The notes under the pieces were generated by a model. The model was given only the letters and a program-made list of their open reading frames with translations, was not told the DNA's origin and searched no databases. A program made the position numbers and the translations under genes. From DATKKX01 sp035542775 (GTDB lineage: Bacteria; Planctomycetota; Phycisphaerae; UBA1845; UTPLA1), in contig DATKKX010000245.1 in assembly GCA_035542775.1 (NCBI GenBank), forward strand, positions 1-5,063: 5,063 nt of DNA, in the 5' to 3' direction. Shown here in pieces: positions 1 to 5,063 of this stretch; within the stretch, counting starts at the first letter, position 1; each line of letters opens with the position of its first letter.

Positions 1-94
1 GATAGCGAAAAGCCTTCAGGATAAGATAATCTAGTAAGGGAAAATACTCGTTCTGAGTAGGGATAATCCGCCTTTCAGGCACTCGGAGAAATAC
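1..94 (+). promoter_or_regulatory. 5' leader of the decaheme cytochrome gene, with ribosome binding site
   Basis: This stretch before the first gene is clearly more AT-rich than the coding DNA after it. GGAGA at 85-89 lies five bases before the ATG at 95 and is a good Shine-Dalgarno match, which decides that start. Small hairpins can be drawn: TACTC/GAGTA (45-49 with 55-59), GGAT/ATCC (61-64 with 66-69) and GCCT/AGGC (70-73 with 77-80). GATAAT occurs at 25-30 and 62-67 and could be a -10 element, but neither has a convincing -35 at the right distance, so no promoter is called. No open reading frame or terminator of an upstream gene is seen. A longer leader or riboswitch beginning upstream of the window cannot be excluded. 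Confidence 0.5.
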
Positions 95-2641
95 ATGGCT
101 GCGCATAAGAAGGAAGCGTCACACTGGTTCGGGGTGACAGCGGTGCTGACAGCGCTGGCGATCTCGTTGGTAGGCTGCGGCACAACGGCTGTACCTCCAT
201 CGGCACAAGTGGTGCCCGCGCCGGAACAGGGACCCGCAGGGCCCCAAGGGCCAGCGGGACCACAGGGACCTCAAGGCCCCCAGGGTCCACTGGGACCGCA
301 AGGGCCGGCTGGCGCGGGCGGCTCAGGCGGCCCGATCCTGTCTCCCAGCTCGTTGGCCATCCCAGAGACGATCGTCACGATTCTCTCGGCGAGCGGCCCG
401 GCCGGCGGCGGAGCAGCCGTCGGCAGCCCATTGGTCGTCAAGTTCACGTTGAAGGACGACAGCGACCGGATCATCGATATTACCGATCTCGACCGATTTG
501 CCTTCTACGTGTCCGGCCCGGTGGAGAGCTATCTGCCCGTCATCAAGGCGGACAGCAGCCTGGCGAACAACCTGGCCAAGATCACGCAGAACGACGATCT
601 GTCGTATACGTACACTTATCCGGCGATCCCAGGCACGTTCCAAAATCCATTGAACGCCACCAGCGGAGGCGGAGGCGCGGTGACGGCCGGCTCGTATACA
701 GTGGGCATTGAGGCCCGGCGCACTTTTGTCACTCCCGAAGGACTCAGCGTTCGCAAGGCTGGCGATGCATACTTTGACTTCGCCGTCGGCGGAGCGGCCC
801 TCACGCATCGGCAGGTCGTCACGCAGGCCGACTGCAACAAGTGCCACGTCACCTTGTCCGTGCACGGCGAAAACCGCACGCAGGCCGCGGGCTGCGTCCT
901 GTGTCATACGCCGGGCGCGCTGTCGAACCAGAGCAAGGTCCCGAACGCGGTCTCGATCGAGTTTCAGGATCTGATTCACCGCCTGCACCACGGGGTGGAG
1001 TCGCGCCTGATCGAGGCCACAGCGAAGAACCCCAGCTCCCCGGTGGACCCCAATCACGCCGATCCCAATGACCCCAACGCCAGCTTTAATCCCAGAGACC
1101 CGACCGATCCCAACGCCTATCGATACATCGTATATGGGTATGGCGGAGCTCCGGTCGATTTCTCCGACGTGGAGTTCCCGTTCATGCCCGGGGGAGCGGG
1201 CTTCGATCAGCAAGTCCGCAACTGCGGCGTCTGCCACGACGGCGCAAGCCAGGGAGCCATGTATCACGCCGATGCCAGCATCAACCGGGCACATTGCAGC
1301 ACTTGCCATGACGACATCGACTTCGTCAGCGGCACCATCCTGGATCCGAACAACGTCTTTGTGAAGAAAGGCATCTTGAGCAAATCGCAGTTGAGCAACA
1401 CCGCGTACCGAATTCCGCCCGGGGGTATTCCGCATGTGTTCACCGATGCCGAATGCCGCGTGTGCCACGGCGATGCTTCGCCCATCAGCATCTCCCGAGT
1501 TGTCAGTACGCATGTGCCGATCCTGTCAAGGCCGCCAGACCCCAACGATCCGAACGGAACAGTCAACGGTATCCACGTCAGCATCACCGGTGTTAAGGAC
1601 GCGAACGACGTCACTCCGACGTTCTTTACGCCCGGCACTGATTTCCTGCGCGTCACCTTCAATATCCTGGATGCCAACAATGTCACCATTCCGTTGGCCA
1701 AGGTGGCCTCGTTGAACCTGATCCTCGCAGGGCCGGTAGAGAACTATCAGAAGGTGCTGCCCAATACAGGCACCCCGGTGAGTAACGGGACCGTCAACAT
1801 CATGGATCCCAACAACGGAACCATCACCGGCACCGGGCCATATGTCTTCACGTACACCCGTTCGGCGATTCCGGCAACGTATCCGACGCTGGCCAACGAT
1901 TCGGCGGCGTTCTCCTACGCCGACGGATGGGGCAAGCTCCAGGGGACAGCTCTTGTCTCCGGCAGCTACACGGTCTGCGTTTACGCCTACCGGAATGTCG
2001 TGTCCGGCGGTGTGACCTACCGCGAGGTTTCGGCGCCGGCCCTGTTCCCGATCCGGATCGGCTCGGCGGGCGCGGCCGCCGCGTACCCCGGTTACGTGAC
2101 CGACGCGAAGTGCAACGCCTGCCACGGCGACCTGCGCCTGCACGGCAACGGGCGTAAAGGTGTAGCTGAGTGCGTCCTATGCCACGTGGCTGGCTCCGAG
2201 GATCGGTCGATCGCGGTGGCTGGCACGCAGGACCCGGCCCCCGACACGATCGACCTGAAGGTAATGATCCACAAGATCCACAACGCCCGCGATCTCAGCG
2301 TCGTTGCGAACGGCGGCAAATACGACTTGATCGGGTTCGCCACGGGCAAGCCAGCCACAACCGGAAGCATCCTGGACTTCTCCGCAGGCTTCACGCCGGT
2401 GATGCCCGACGGAAACAAGAACTGCACTGTGTGCCACGCGACCAATGCCTGGCGGGCCCCGATCGAGCGGAGCGACGTCAACATCTGGAAGGTTGCCTGT
2501 ACATCCTGCCACGACTCGGCGGTGGATGCCGCTCACGTGGCGGCGAATACCCTGCCTGGCACACCGCCCACGGAAATGTGCGAGATGTGCCACGGCGATG
2601 GCAAGGCGCTGTCGGTCTATCTGATGCACTCGTCGCCGTAA
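95..2641 (+). CDS. OmcA/MtrC-family decaheme c-type cytochrome lipoprotein with collagen-like stalk
   Basis: 848 residues; electron-transfer cytochrome, probably anchored in the outer membrane. The signal peptide is residues 1-27 (KK in the n-region, hydrophobic core 12-26) with lipobox LVGC and lipid-accepting Cys28; Gly at +2 is not a retention signal. Residues 46-72 are nine Gly-Pro-X triplets. A beta domain (about 85-235) is followed by five CXXCH hemes at 247, 267, 377, 401 and 454. A second beta domain (about 490-665) is followed by five hemes at 673, 693, 777, 802 and 829. That makes exactly ten hemes in the 5+5 plan of OmcA/MtrC. Family signatures are seen in both halves: CXXCH-x5-HG at 247-258 and 673-684, and the IHxxH motifs at 294-298 and 725-729 that should supply distal heme ligands. 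The two beta domains share GPVExY (141-146, 546-551) and a later GSYTV strand, so the protein is an internal duplication. The only other cysteine is Cys628, so there is no disulfide pair like that described in MtrC/OmcA. Asp-Pro-Asn clusters lie at 318-340 and 482-487. Substrate or partner is unknown; no porin partner is in view. Confidence 0.93.
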   Translation: MAAHKKEASHWFGVTAVLTALAISLVGCGTTAVPPSAQVVPAPEQGPAGPQGPAGPQGPQGPQGPLGPQGPAGAGGSGGPILSPSSLAIPETIVTILSASGPAGGGAAVGSPLVVKFTLKDDSDRIIDITDLDRFAFYVSGPVESYLPVIKADSSLANNLAKITQNDDLSYTYTYPAIPGTFQNPLNATSGGGGAVTAGSYTVGIEARRTFVTPEGLSVRKAGDAYFDFAVGGAALTHRQVVTQADCNKCHVTLSVHGENRTQAAGCVLCHTPGALSNQSKVPNAVSIEFQDLIHRLHHGVESRLIEATAKNPSSPVDPNHADPNDPNASFNPRDPTDPNAYRYIVYGYGGAPVDFSDVEFPFMPGGAGFDQQVRNCGVCHDGASQGAMYHADASINRAHCSTCHDDIDFVSGTILDPNNVFVKKGILSKSQLSNTAYRIPPGGIPHVFTDAECRVCHGDASPISISRVVSTHVPILSRPPDPNDPNGTVNGIHVSITGVKDANDVTPTFFTPGTDFLRVTFNILDANNVTIPLAKVASLNLILAGPVENYQKVLPNTGTPVSNGTVNIMDPNNGTITGTGPYVFTYTRSAIPATYPTLANDSAAFSYADGWGKLQGTALVSGSYTVCVYAYRNVVSGGVTYREVSAPALFPIRIGSAGAAAAYPGYVTDAKCNACHGDLRLHGNGRKGVAECVLCHVAGSEDRSIAVAGTQDPAPDTIDLKVMIHKIHNARDLSVVANGGKYDLIGFATGKPATTGSILDFSAGFTPVMPDGNKNCTVCHATNAWRAPIERSDVNIWKVACTSCHDSAVDAAHVAANTLPGTPPTEMCEMCHGDGKALSVYLMHSSP
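230..310 (+). repeat. Collagen-like Gly-Pro-X repeat inside the decaheme gene
   Basis: Nine consecutive nine-base units encode Gly-Pro-(Ala/Gln/Leu), residues 46-72, and a Gly/Ala/Ser-rich hinge follows to about residue 80. The DNA units are not identical: all four glycine codons and all four proline codons are used, and no two nine-base units are the same. The segment sits between the lipid-anchored cysteine and the first beta domain, where a flexible or triple-helical stalk would lift the heme domains off the membrane. The stalk role is inference; the repeat is read directly. Confidence 0.9.
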
Positions 2642-2687
2642 GCGCGGTCGGCGCAACAGGACCGACAATCCGAGAATCTCAGGAATG

Positions 2688-2719
2688 GGGCAAGGGCAAC
2701 ACCCTTGCCCTGTTCTTTT
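2688..2719 (+). terminator. Rho-independent terminator after the decaheme cytochrome gene
   Basis: GGGCAAGGG (2688-2696) and CCCTTGCCC (2702-2710) form a perfect nine-base-pair, GC-rich stem with a five-base CAACA loop. It is followed directly by TGTTCTTTT (2711-2719), a T-rich tract. It begins 46 bases after the TAA of the upstream gene and before any start codon for the next one. Transcription of the decaheme gene should therefore mostly end here, so the octaheme gene either has its own promoter or receives only read-through. Confidence 0.88.
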
Positions 2720-2734
2720 GGAAATGAGGGTCAT

Positions 2735-2803
2735 ATGATCAGTATCCACCTGGAGCATCAAACTACCGCGGCGCGGGCCGCTCCGTTGGGGATTTCCGAT
2801 TGA
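2735..2803 (+). CDS. Possible 22-residue leader ORF overlapping the octaheme gene start
   Basis: An ATG at 2735 is preceded by GAGGG (2726-2730) at four bases spacing, a better start site than most tiny ORFs have. It reads 22 codons to TGA at 2801-2803. That stop overlaps the TTG start at 2800-2802 of the octaheme cytochrome, the arrangement expected for translational coupling. The peptide has no recognisable motif. The alternatives are that it is chance, that the ATG is only part of TATGAT (2734-2739) acting as a -10 element, or that it is the true start of the octaheme gene with a frame break before the signal peptide. Confidence 0.25.
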   Translation: MISIHLEHQTTAARAAPLGISD

Positions 2804-4344
2804 CAACCTCGAATTGCCGATGTCGTGGCTGTGATCGTTGCCGGCGCCCGTGCCGAGCGCGCATTCCGACTGTGCCGCTCGCGGCTGCTGTCGTCGCGGC
2901 CGGTCTCCTTGCGGCGTCCCTGCTCGGCTCGTGCGGGACGACGCCGCTGCCGACGCCGGACGCTCCCCAACCCTCGTGGCATGAGCATGTCTTCACCGTG
3001 GTCATTCCCCAGGGCTACCAGGGGCCGGAAGACTGCCTGATCTGCCACGAGAACTTCGCCAACGACCTGCGCCAGACGGGGCACTGGAACTGGGAGGGCA
3101 CGCCGAACAACATCGCCGGGCACGAAAACGAGACACACGGCAAGCGTGATCTGATCAACGGATTGTTCATCGGCGTTCCGTCGAATGAAGCCCGCTGCGC
3201 GCAATGCCACCCCAGCTTCGGCTACACCGATCGGAACTTTGACTTCGCCAACGATCGACGCGTCGATTGCTTCATCTGCCACGACACGACGGGCACCTAC
3301 GCGAAGGCGCCCACTGAGGGCGGCGGAGGCGGCCAGGCGGCGCTGATGCAGAACGGCCAACTGGTCCTGGCCACGCCGGCCGATCTGAAGGACGTGATCT
3401 ACAACATCGGTCACCCCAGCCCGCCGAATTGCGGGGCCTGCCACTTCTATGCCTGCGGCGGCGACAACGTGAAGCACGGCGATCTTTCCTCGGCCCTGCT
3501 CAATCCGACCCCGGAGATGGATGTCCACATGGGCGGGCAGAACTTCACCTGCCTGACCTGCCACGAGATGAAGAACCACGGCTTCTCCGGCTTCAGCCTG
3601 CACTCGATGGGCGACGGCGGCCAGTCGCCGGACTGCACCCGCTGCCATTCGGCCACCGCCCCGCACACGCAGGACGCCTCTATCGACGGTTTGTTGAACT
3701 CGCACCTGAACCGCCTGGCCTGCCAGCTCTGCCATATCCCGACGTTCTCGCGGAGCAAGCCGACCGTGGTCCAGTGGGACTGGAGCACGGCCGGACAGGA
3801 CATCAATCCGATCCCGACGGACGCGCTGGGCATGCCGACCTACGACAAGGAGAAAGGCTCGCTGACCTGGGCGCAGAACGTGGGGTGGACGCCGCGATGG
3901 TTCAACGGCAAGTGGAACCGGAAGATCATCGGCGTGGCGGACACGTACACCAACACCGGGACGGCGAACGATCCCATCGTCCTGGCCGAACCGACGGCCA
4001 CGTCCGCGGACCCCGACGCCAAGATATATCCGTTCAAGGTGATGTACGGGCGTCAGCCGGGGGACACGGTGAACAAGCGGCTGATCGTGCCGCACCTGTT
4101 CGGATCGGCCGCGGGGCCGAACGCGTATTGGGACAAGTTCGACTGGGCCTCCTCGCTGCAGGAGGGGGCTGCTTACAGCGGCGTGCCGTTCAGCGGGACG
4201 TTCGACTTCCCGTACACGGTGACGTACCTCCGCGTGAACCACGAAGTCGCGCCGAAGAGCCAGGCCCGGACGTGCTTCACCTGTCACACGCAGACCTGGT
4301 TCTGGGCTCAGCTCGGCATAACCGATCCACTGGCGGGGCCGTGA
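2800..4344 (+). CDS. Octaheme c-type cytochrome of the octaheme tetrathionate reductase (OTR) family, predicted lipoprotein
   Basis: 514 residues from TTG, with GGGGA (2788-2792) seven bases upstream. No ATG, GTG or TTG occurs earlier in this frame, which opens after a stop at 2725-2727; the later GTG at 2872 would give a signal peptide without basic residues. Arg-rich residues 7-21 precede a hydrophobic stretch (25-43) and lipobox LGSC with Cys45. Eight CXXCH hemes start at 79, 133, 157, 211, 251, 279, 308 and 492. OTR-family hallmarks, from memory: GHWNWEG (94-100), HGKRDLIN (113-120), DCFICHDTTGTY (156-167), VKHGDL (224-229), DVHMG (241-245), and CQLCHIP then WDWSTAG (308-332). In Shewanella OTR the active-site heme has a lysine ligand; Lys115, shortly before heme 2, is the likely equivalent. 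That enzyme reduces tetrathionate, nitrite and hydroxylamine in vitro; the substrate here is unknown. Odd points are a cysteine-rich extreme N-terminus (Cys6, 8, 11, 14, 18), which may mean a mis-set start or frame error, an extra Cys219 by heme 4, and a lipid anchor where the Shewanella protein is soluble. A terminator separates it from the decaheme gene. Confidence 0.92.
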   Translation: MTTSNCRCRGCDRCRRPCRARIPTVPLAAAVVAAGLLAASLLGSCGTTPLPTPDAPQPSWHEHVFTVVIPQGYQGPEDCLICHENFANDLRQTGHWNWEGTPNNIAGHENETHGKRDLINGLFIGVPSNEARCAQCHPSFGYTDRNFDFANDRRVDCFICHDTTGTYAKAPTEGGGGGQAALMQNGQLVLATPADLKDVIYNIGHPSPPNCGACHFYACGGDNVKHGDLSSALLNPTPEMDVHMGGQNFTCLTCHEMKNHGFSGFSLHSMGDGGQSPDCTRCHSATAPHTQDASIDGLLNSHLNRLACQLCHIPTFSRSKPTVVQWDWSTAGQDINPIPTDALGMPTYDKEKGSLTWAQNVGWTPRWFNGKWNRKIIGVADTYTNTGTANDPIVLAEPTATSADPDAKIYPFKVMYGRQPGDTVNKRLIVPHLFGSAAGPNAYWDKFDWASSLQEGAAYSGVPFSGTFDFPYTVTYLRVNHEVAPKSQARTCFTCHTQTWFWAQLGITDPLAGP

Positions 4345-4363
4345 GCTCGGGGCGGGTAGCGCA

Positions 4364-4390
4364 CCACGAAGACCACGAAGGAAACGGAGA
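4364..4390. repeat. Degenerate 9-base tandem repeat (ccacgaaga type)
   Basis: Three nine-base units follow each other: ccacgaaga, ccacgaagg, then the diverged aaacggaga. It starts 19 bases after the stop of the octaheme gene. From memory, accacgaag-type tracts are common between genes in several environmental phyla and give rise to false protein predictions; I cannot verify that here. No coding or regulatory role is visible. Confidence 0.55.
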
Positions 4391-4413
4391 AAGTTTGCCG
4401 GGCGCGGGTGGCT

Positions 4414-4434
4414 CGGACAAACCTGGTTGGTCCG
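4414..4434. repeat. Imperfect palindrome
   Basis: CGGAC (4414-4418) and GTCCG (4430-4434) flank AACC and GGTT, giving an imperfect self-complementary element. Its outer word resembles the CGGACAA/TTGTCCG arms of the stronger palindrome at 4571-4597, so it may be a decayed member of the same set. Confidence 0.4.
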
Positions 4435-4476
4435 TGGGTGCAAGCCGGCTCGTGCTCGCGCGGGGCACTGCCTTGA

Positions 4477-4500
4477 GGCAAAGCAGAGCTTTGCTCTGCC
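4477..4500. repeat. Palindrome, first copy of an 18-base repeated word
   Basis: GCAAAGC (4478-4484) and GCTTTGC (4488-4494) pair around an AGA loop. An alternative and mutually exclusive stem is GCAGAG (4483-4488) with CTCTGC (4494-4499). The 18 bases ggcaaagcagagctttgc (4477-4494) recur exactly at 4542-4559. Confidence 0.7.
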
Positions 4501-4504
4501 CGAA

Positions 4505-4529
4505 CCACATGTGCGGCGCCGCCATGTGG
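4505..4529. repeat. Near-perfect palindrome
   Basis: CCACATG (4505-4511) pairs with CATGTGG (4523-4529), and inside it GCGGC (4513-4517) pairs with GCCGC (4518-4522), leaving only T4512 unpaired. As a DNA element it is almost fully self-complementary; as RNA it needs a small loop opened at the centre. Confidence 0.7.
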
Positions 4530-4541
4530 ACGCCGCCGCGT

Positions 4542-4560
4542 GGCAAAGCAGAGCTTTGCC
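4542..4560. repeat. Palindrome, second copy of the 18-base repeated word
   Basis: GGCAAAGC (4542-4549) and GCTTTGCC (4553-4560) form a perfect eight-base-pair stem with an AGA loop. It shares 18 consecutive bases with 4477-4494, 65 bases upstream. No T-tract follows, so it is not a typical intrinsic terminator. Confidence 0.75.
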
Positions 4561-4570
4561 CTCCCCGCAT

Positions 4571-4597
4571 GCACGGACAAGGCGGCCTTGTCCGTGC
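4571..4597. repeat. Perfect 13-base-arm palindrome
   Basis: GCACGGACAAGGC (4571-4583) and GCCTTGTCCGTGC (4585-4597) are exact reverse complements around a single G, the strongest inverted repeat in the window. It lies between the end of the octaheme gene and the end of the convergent minus-strand gene, so as RNA it could act as a two-way transcription barrier, although neither side has a clear T-tract. A mobile palindromic repeat is the other reading. Confidence 0.8.
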
Positions 4598-4621
4598 CAC
4601 CCCAGTCATCATCGAGCTTGA

Positions 4622-5063
4622 TCAGGGCAGTATCCAGTCCCAATGGCTGCGGCGTTTGGGGATGGTGAGGGCGCCGGGGTTGGAGTCGAAGGTCTGGACG
4701 CGGCGAGGAGGCGGAGGCGGGGGCTGCTGAGGATCGGGTGCCAAGGGCTGAGCGCGGGGCGGAACGGGCAGCGGCGGCTGCTCGGGCGCGGCGTCGACGG
4801 ACGAAGCGTGGTCGGGGCTCGCGGCACCGCGTCTGGGGGTGGCGCCGGGGTAGTCGTCGTGATCCTCGTCGTCGCGGTGGGCGGGGACGTCGTTGGGCCA
4901 GGGGGCGTTCTTGTAGGCGTCACTCTGGAAGTACTCGGCGTCCTTGCGGAGGTCGACTTTGGTGCCGTAGATGTCGCGGAAGGCGCGGGTCATGTTGTCC
5001 AGGTACTCCCCGAACTCGTACGGGGTGCCGTCCTTCTTGCGGCCGTAGGGGGCGTCCTCGGTG
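4622..5063 (-). CDS. Unrecognised protein, C-terminal part only (runs off the right edge)
   Basis: The frame is open from the window edge to a TGA at 4622-4624, giving 146 residues with no beginning in view. An ATG at 4991-4993 is in the frame, but 23 ordinary-looking codons precede it, so it is probably internal. The first visible part (about 75 residues) is a mixed polar sequence with Tyr, Phe and charged residues, including GRKKDGTPYEF and MTRAFRDIYG, and looks like the end of a folded domain. It is followed by an acidic patch (HRDDEDHDDY) and a proline-rich tail with a run of six prolines, ending HWDWILP. No signal peptide, membrane segment or heme motif is seen in this part. It converges on the cytochrome genes, so no shared operon is implied. 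I do not recognise the family. Weak resemblance to phage-type proteins in the KKDGTP stretch is too slight to use. Confidence 0.6.
   Translation of the reverse strand, partial: TEDAPYGRKKDGTPYEFGEYLDNMTRAFRDIYGTKVDLRKDAEYFQSDAYKNAPWPNDVPAHRDDEDHDDYPGATPRRGAASPDHASSVDAAPEQPPLPVPPRAQPLAPDPQQPPPPPPRRVQTFDSNPGALTIPKRRSHWDWILP

Noticed and set aside
1..94. Possible cyclic-di-GMP (GEMM) riboswitch before the cytochrome gene, suggested by GCGAAAAGCC at 5-14
   Set aside because: This family often controls multiheme cytochromes and the first bases faintly resemble its core, but the 5' half would lie outside the window and the expected 3' conserved segment cannot be found in 15-94. A covariance-model search with about 100 upstream bases would settle it.
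323..1513. 396-residue minus-strand frame opposite the decaheme gene
   Set aside because: It is a shadow frame with no motif, covered by a plus-strand gene with clear heme motifs.
2647..2666. Second hairpin (GTCGG/CCGAC) just after the decaheme stop codon
   Set aside because: The stem is only five pairs with a ten-base loop and no T-tract; the terminator at 2688-2719 is far stronger.
2734..2739. TATGAT as a -10 promoter element for the octaheme gene
   Set aside because: It is close to the -10 consensus, but no acceptable -35 hexamer lies 16-18 bases upstream, so it is not called as a promoter.
2758..4443. 561-residue open frame on the minus strand opposite the octaheme gene
   Set aside because: It is an antisense shadow of a GC-rich gene: Arg/Val/Gly-rich, no recognisable domain, and its first residues translate the intergenic ccacgaag repeat. 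The plus strand has eight heme motifs and a lipoprotein signal.
4477..4597. CRISPR-like array
   Set aside because: The repeated word occurs only twice and the other palindromes differ in sequence and length, without regular repeat-spacer spacing.
3429..4730. 433-residue plus-strand frame overlapping the octaheme gene
   Set aside because: It is an out-of-frame shadow: low-complexity Arg/Pro/Gly-rich sequence continuing straight through the palindromes.

Overview
The window holds two complete, same-strand genes for secreted multiheme c-type cytochromes, an intergenic block of palindromes, and the 3' part of an unrecognised gene on the opposite strand that runs off the right edge. The DNA is GC-rich, and both cytochromes carry lipoprotein signal peptides, so the source is a diderm bacterium with outer-membrane or periplasmic electron-transfer chemistry. 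The sequence does not fix the phylum. The Asp-Pro-Asn-rich loops and the ccacgaag-type intergenic repeat remind me of Planctomycetota and other environmental, often subsurface, genomes, but this is only a weak impression.

Layout: 1-94 is an AT-richer leader with a good ribosome binding site. 95-2641 (+) encodes an 848-residue decaheme lipoprotein of the OmcA/MtrC family: signal peptide, Cys28 anchor, short collagen-like Gly-Pro-X stalk, beta domain, five hemes, second beta domain, five hemes. 2688-2719 is a textbook intrinsic terminator. 2735-2803 is a tiny possible leader ORF whose stop overlaps the TTG start of the next gene. 2800-4344 (+) encodes a 514-residue octaheme cytochrome of the octaheme tetrathionate reductase (OTR) family, also with a lipoprotein signal. 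4345-4621 is non-coding and holds a 9-base tandem repeat and a run of strong palindromes, including an 18-base word present twice. 4622-5063 (-) is the C-terminal 146 residues of a protein with a proline-rich tail.

Working together (inference): the decaheme protein would be an outer-membrane electron conduit or terminal reductase for an extracellular acceptor or donor, held off the membrane by its stalk. The OTR-type enzyme would reduce (or run in reverse on) a small nitrogen or sulfur compound such as hydroxylamine, nitrite or tetrathionate. Both mature proteins begin Cys-Gly-Thr-Thr, suggesting the same anchoring route. No porin, MtrA-type periplasmic decaheme, quinol oxidase or heme-maturation gene is in the window, so the rest of the electron path is not visible.
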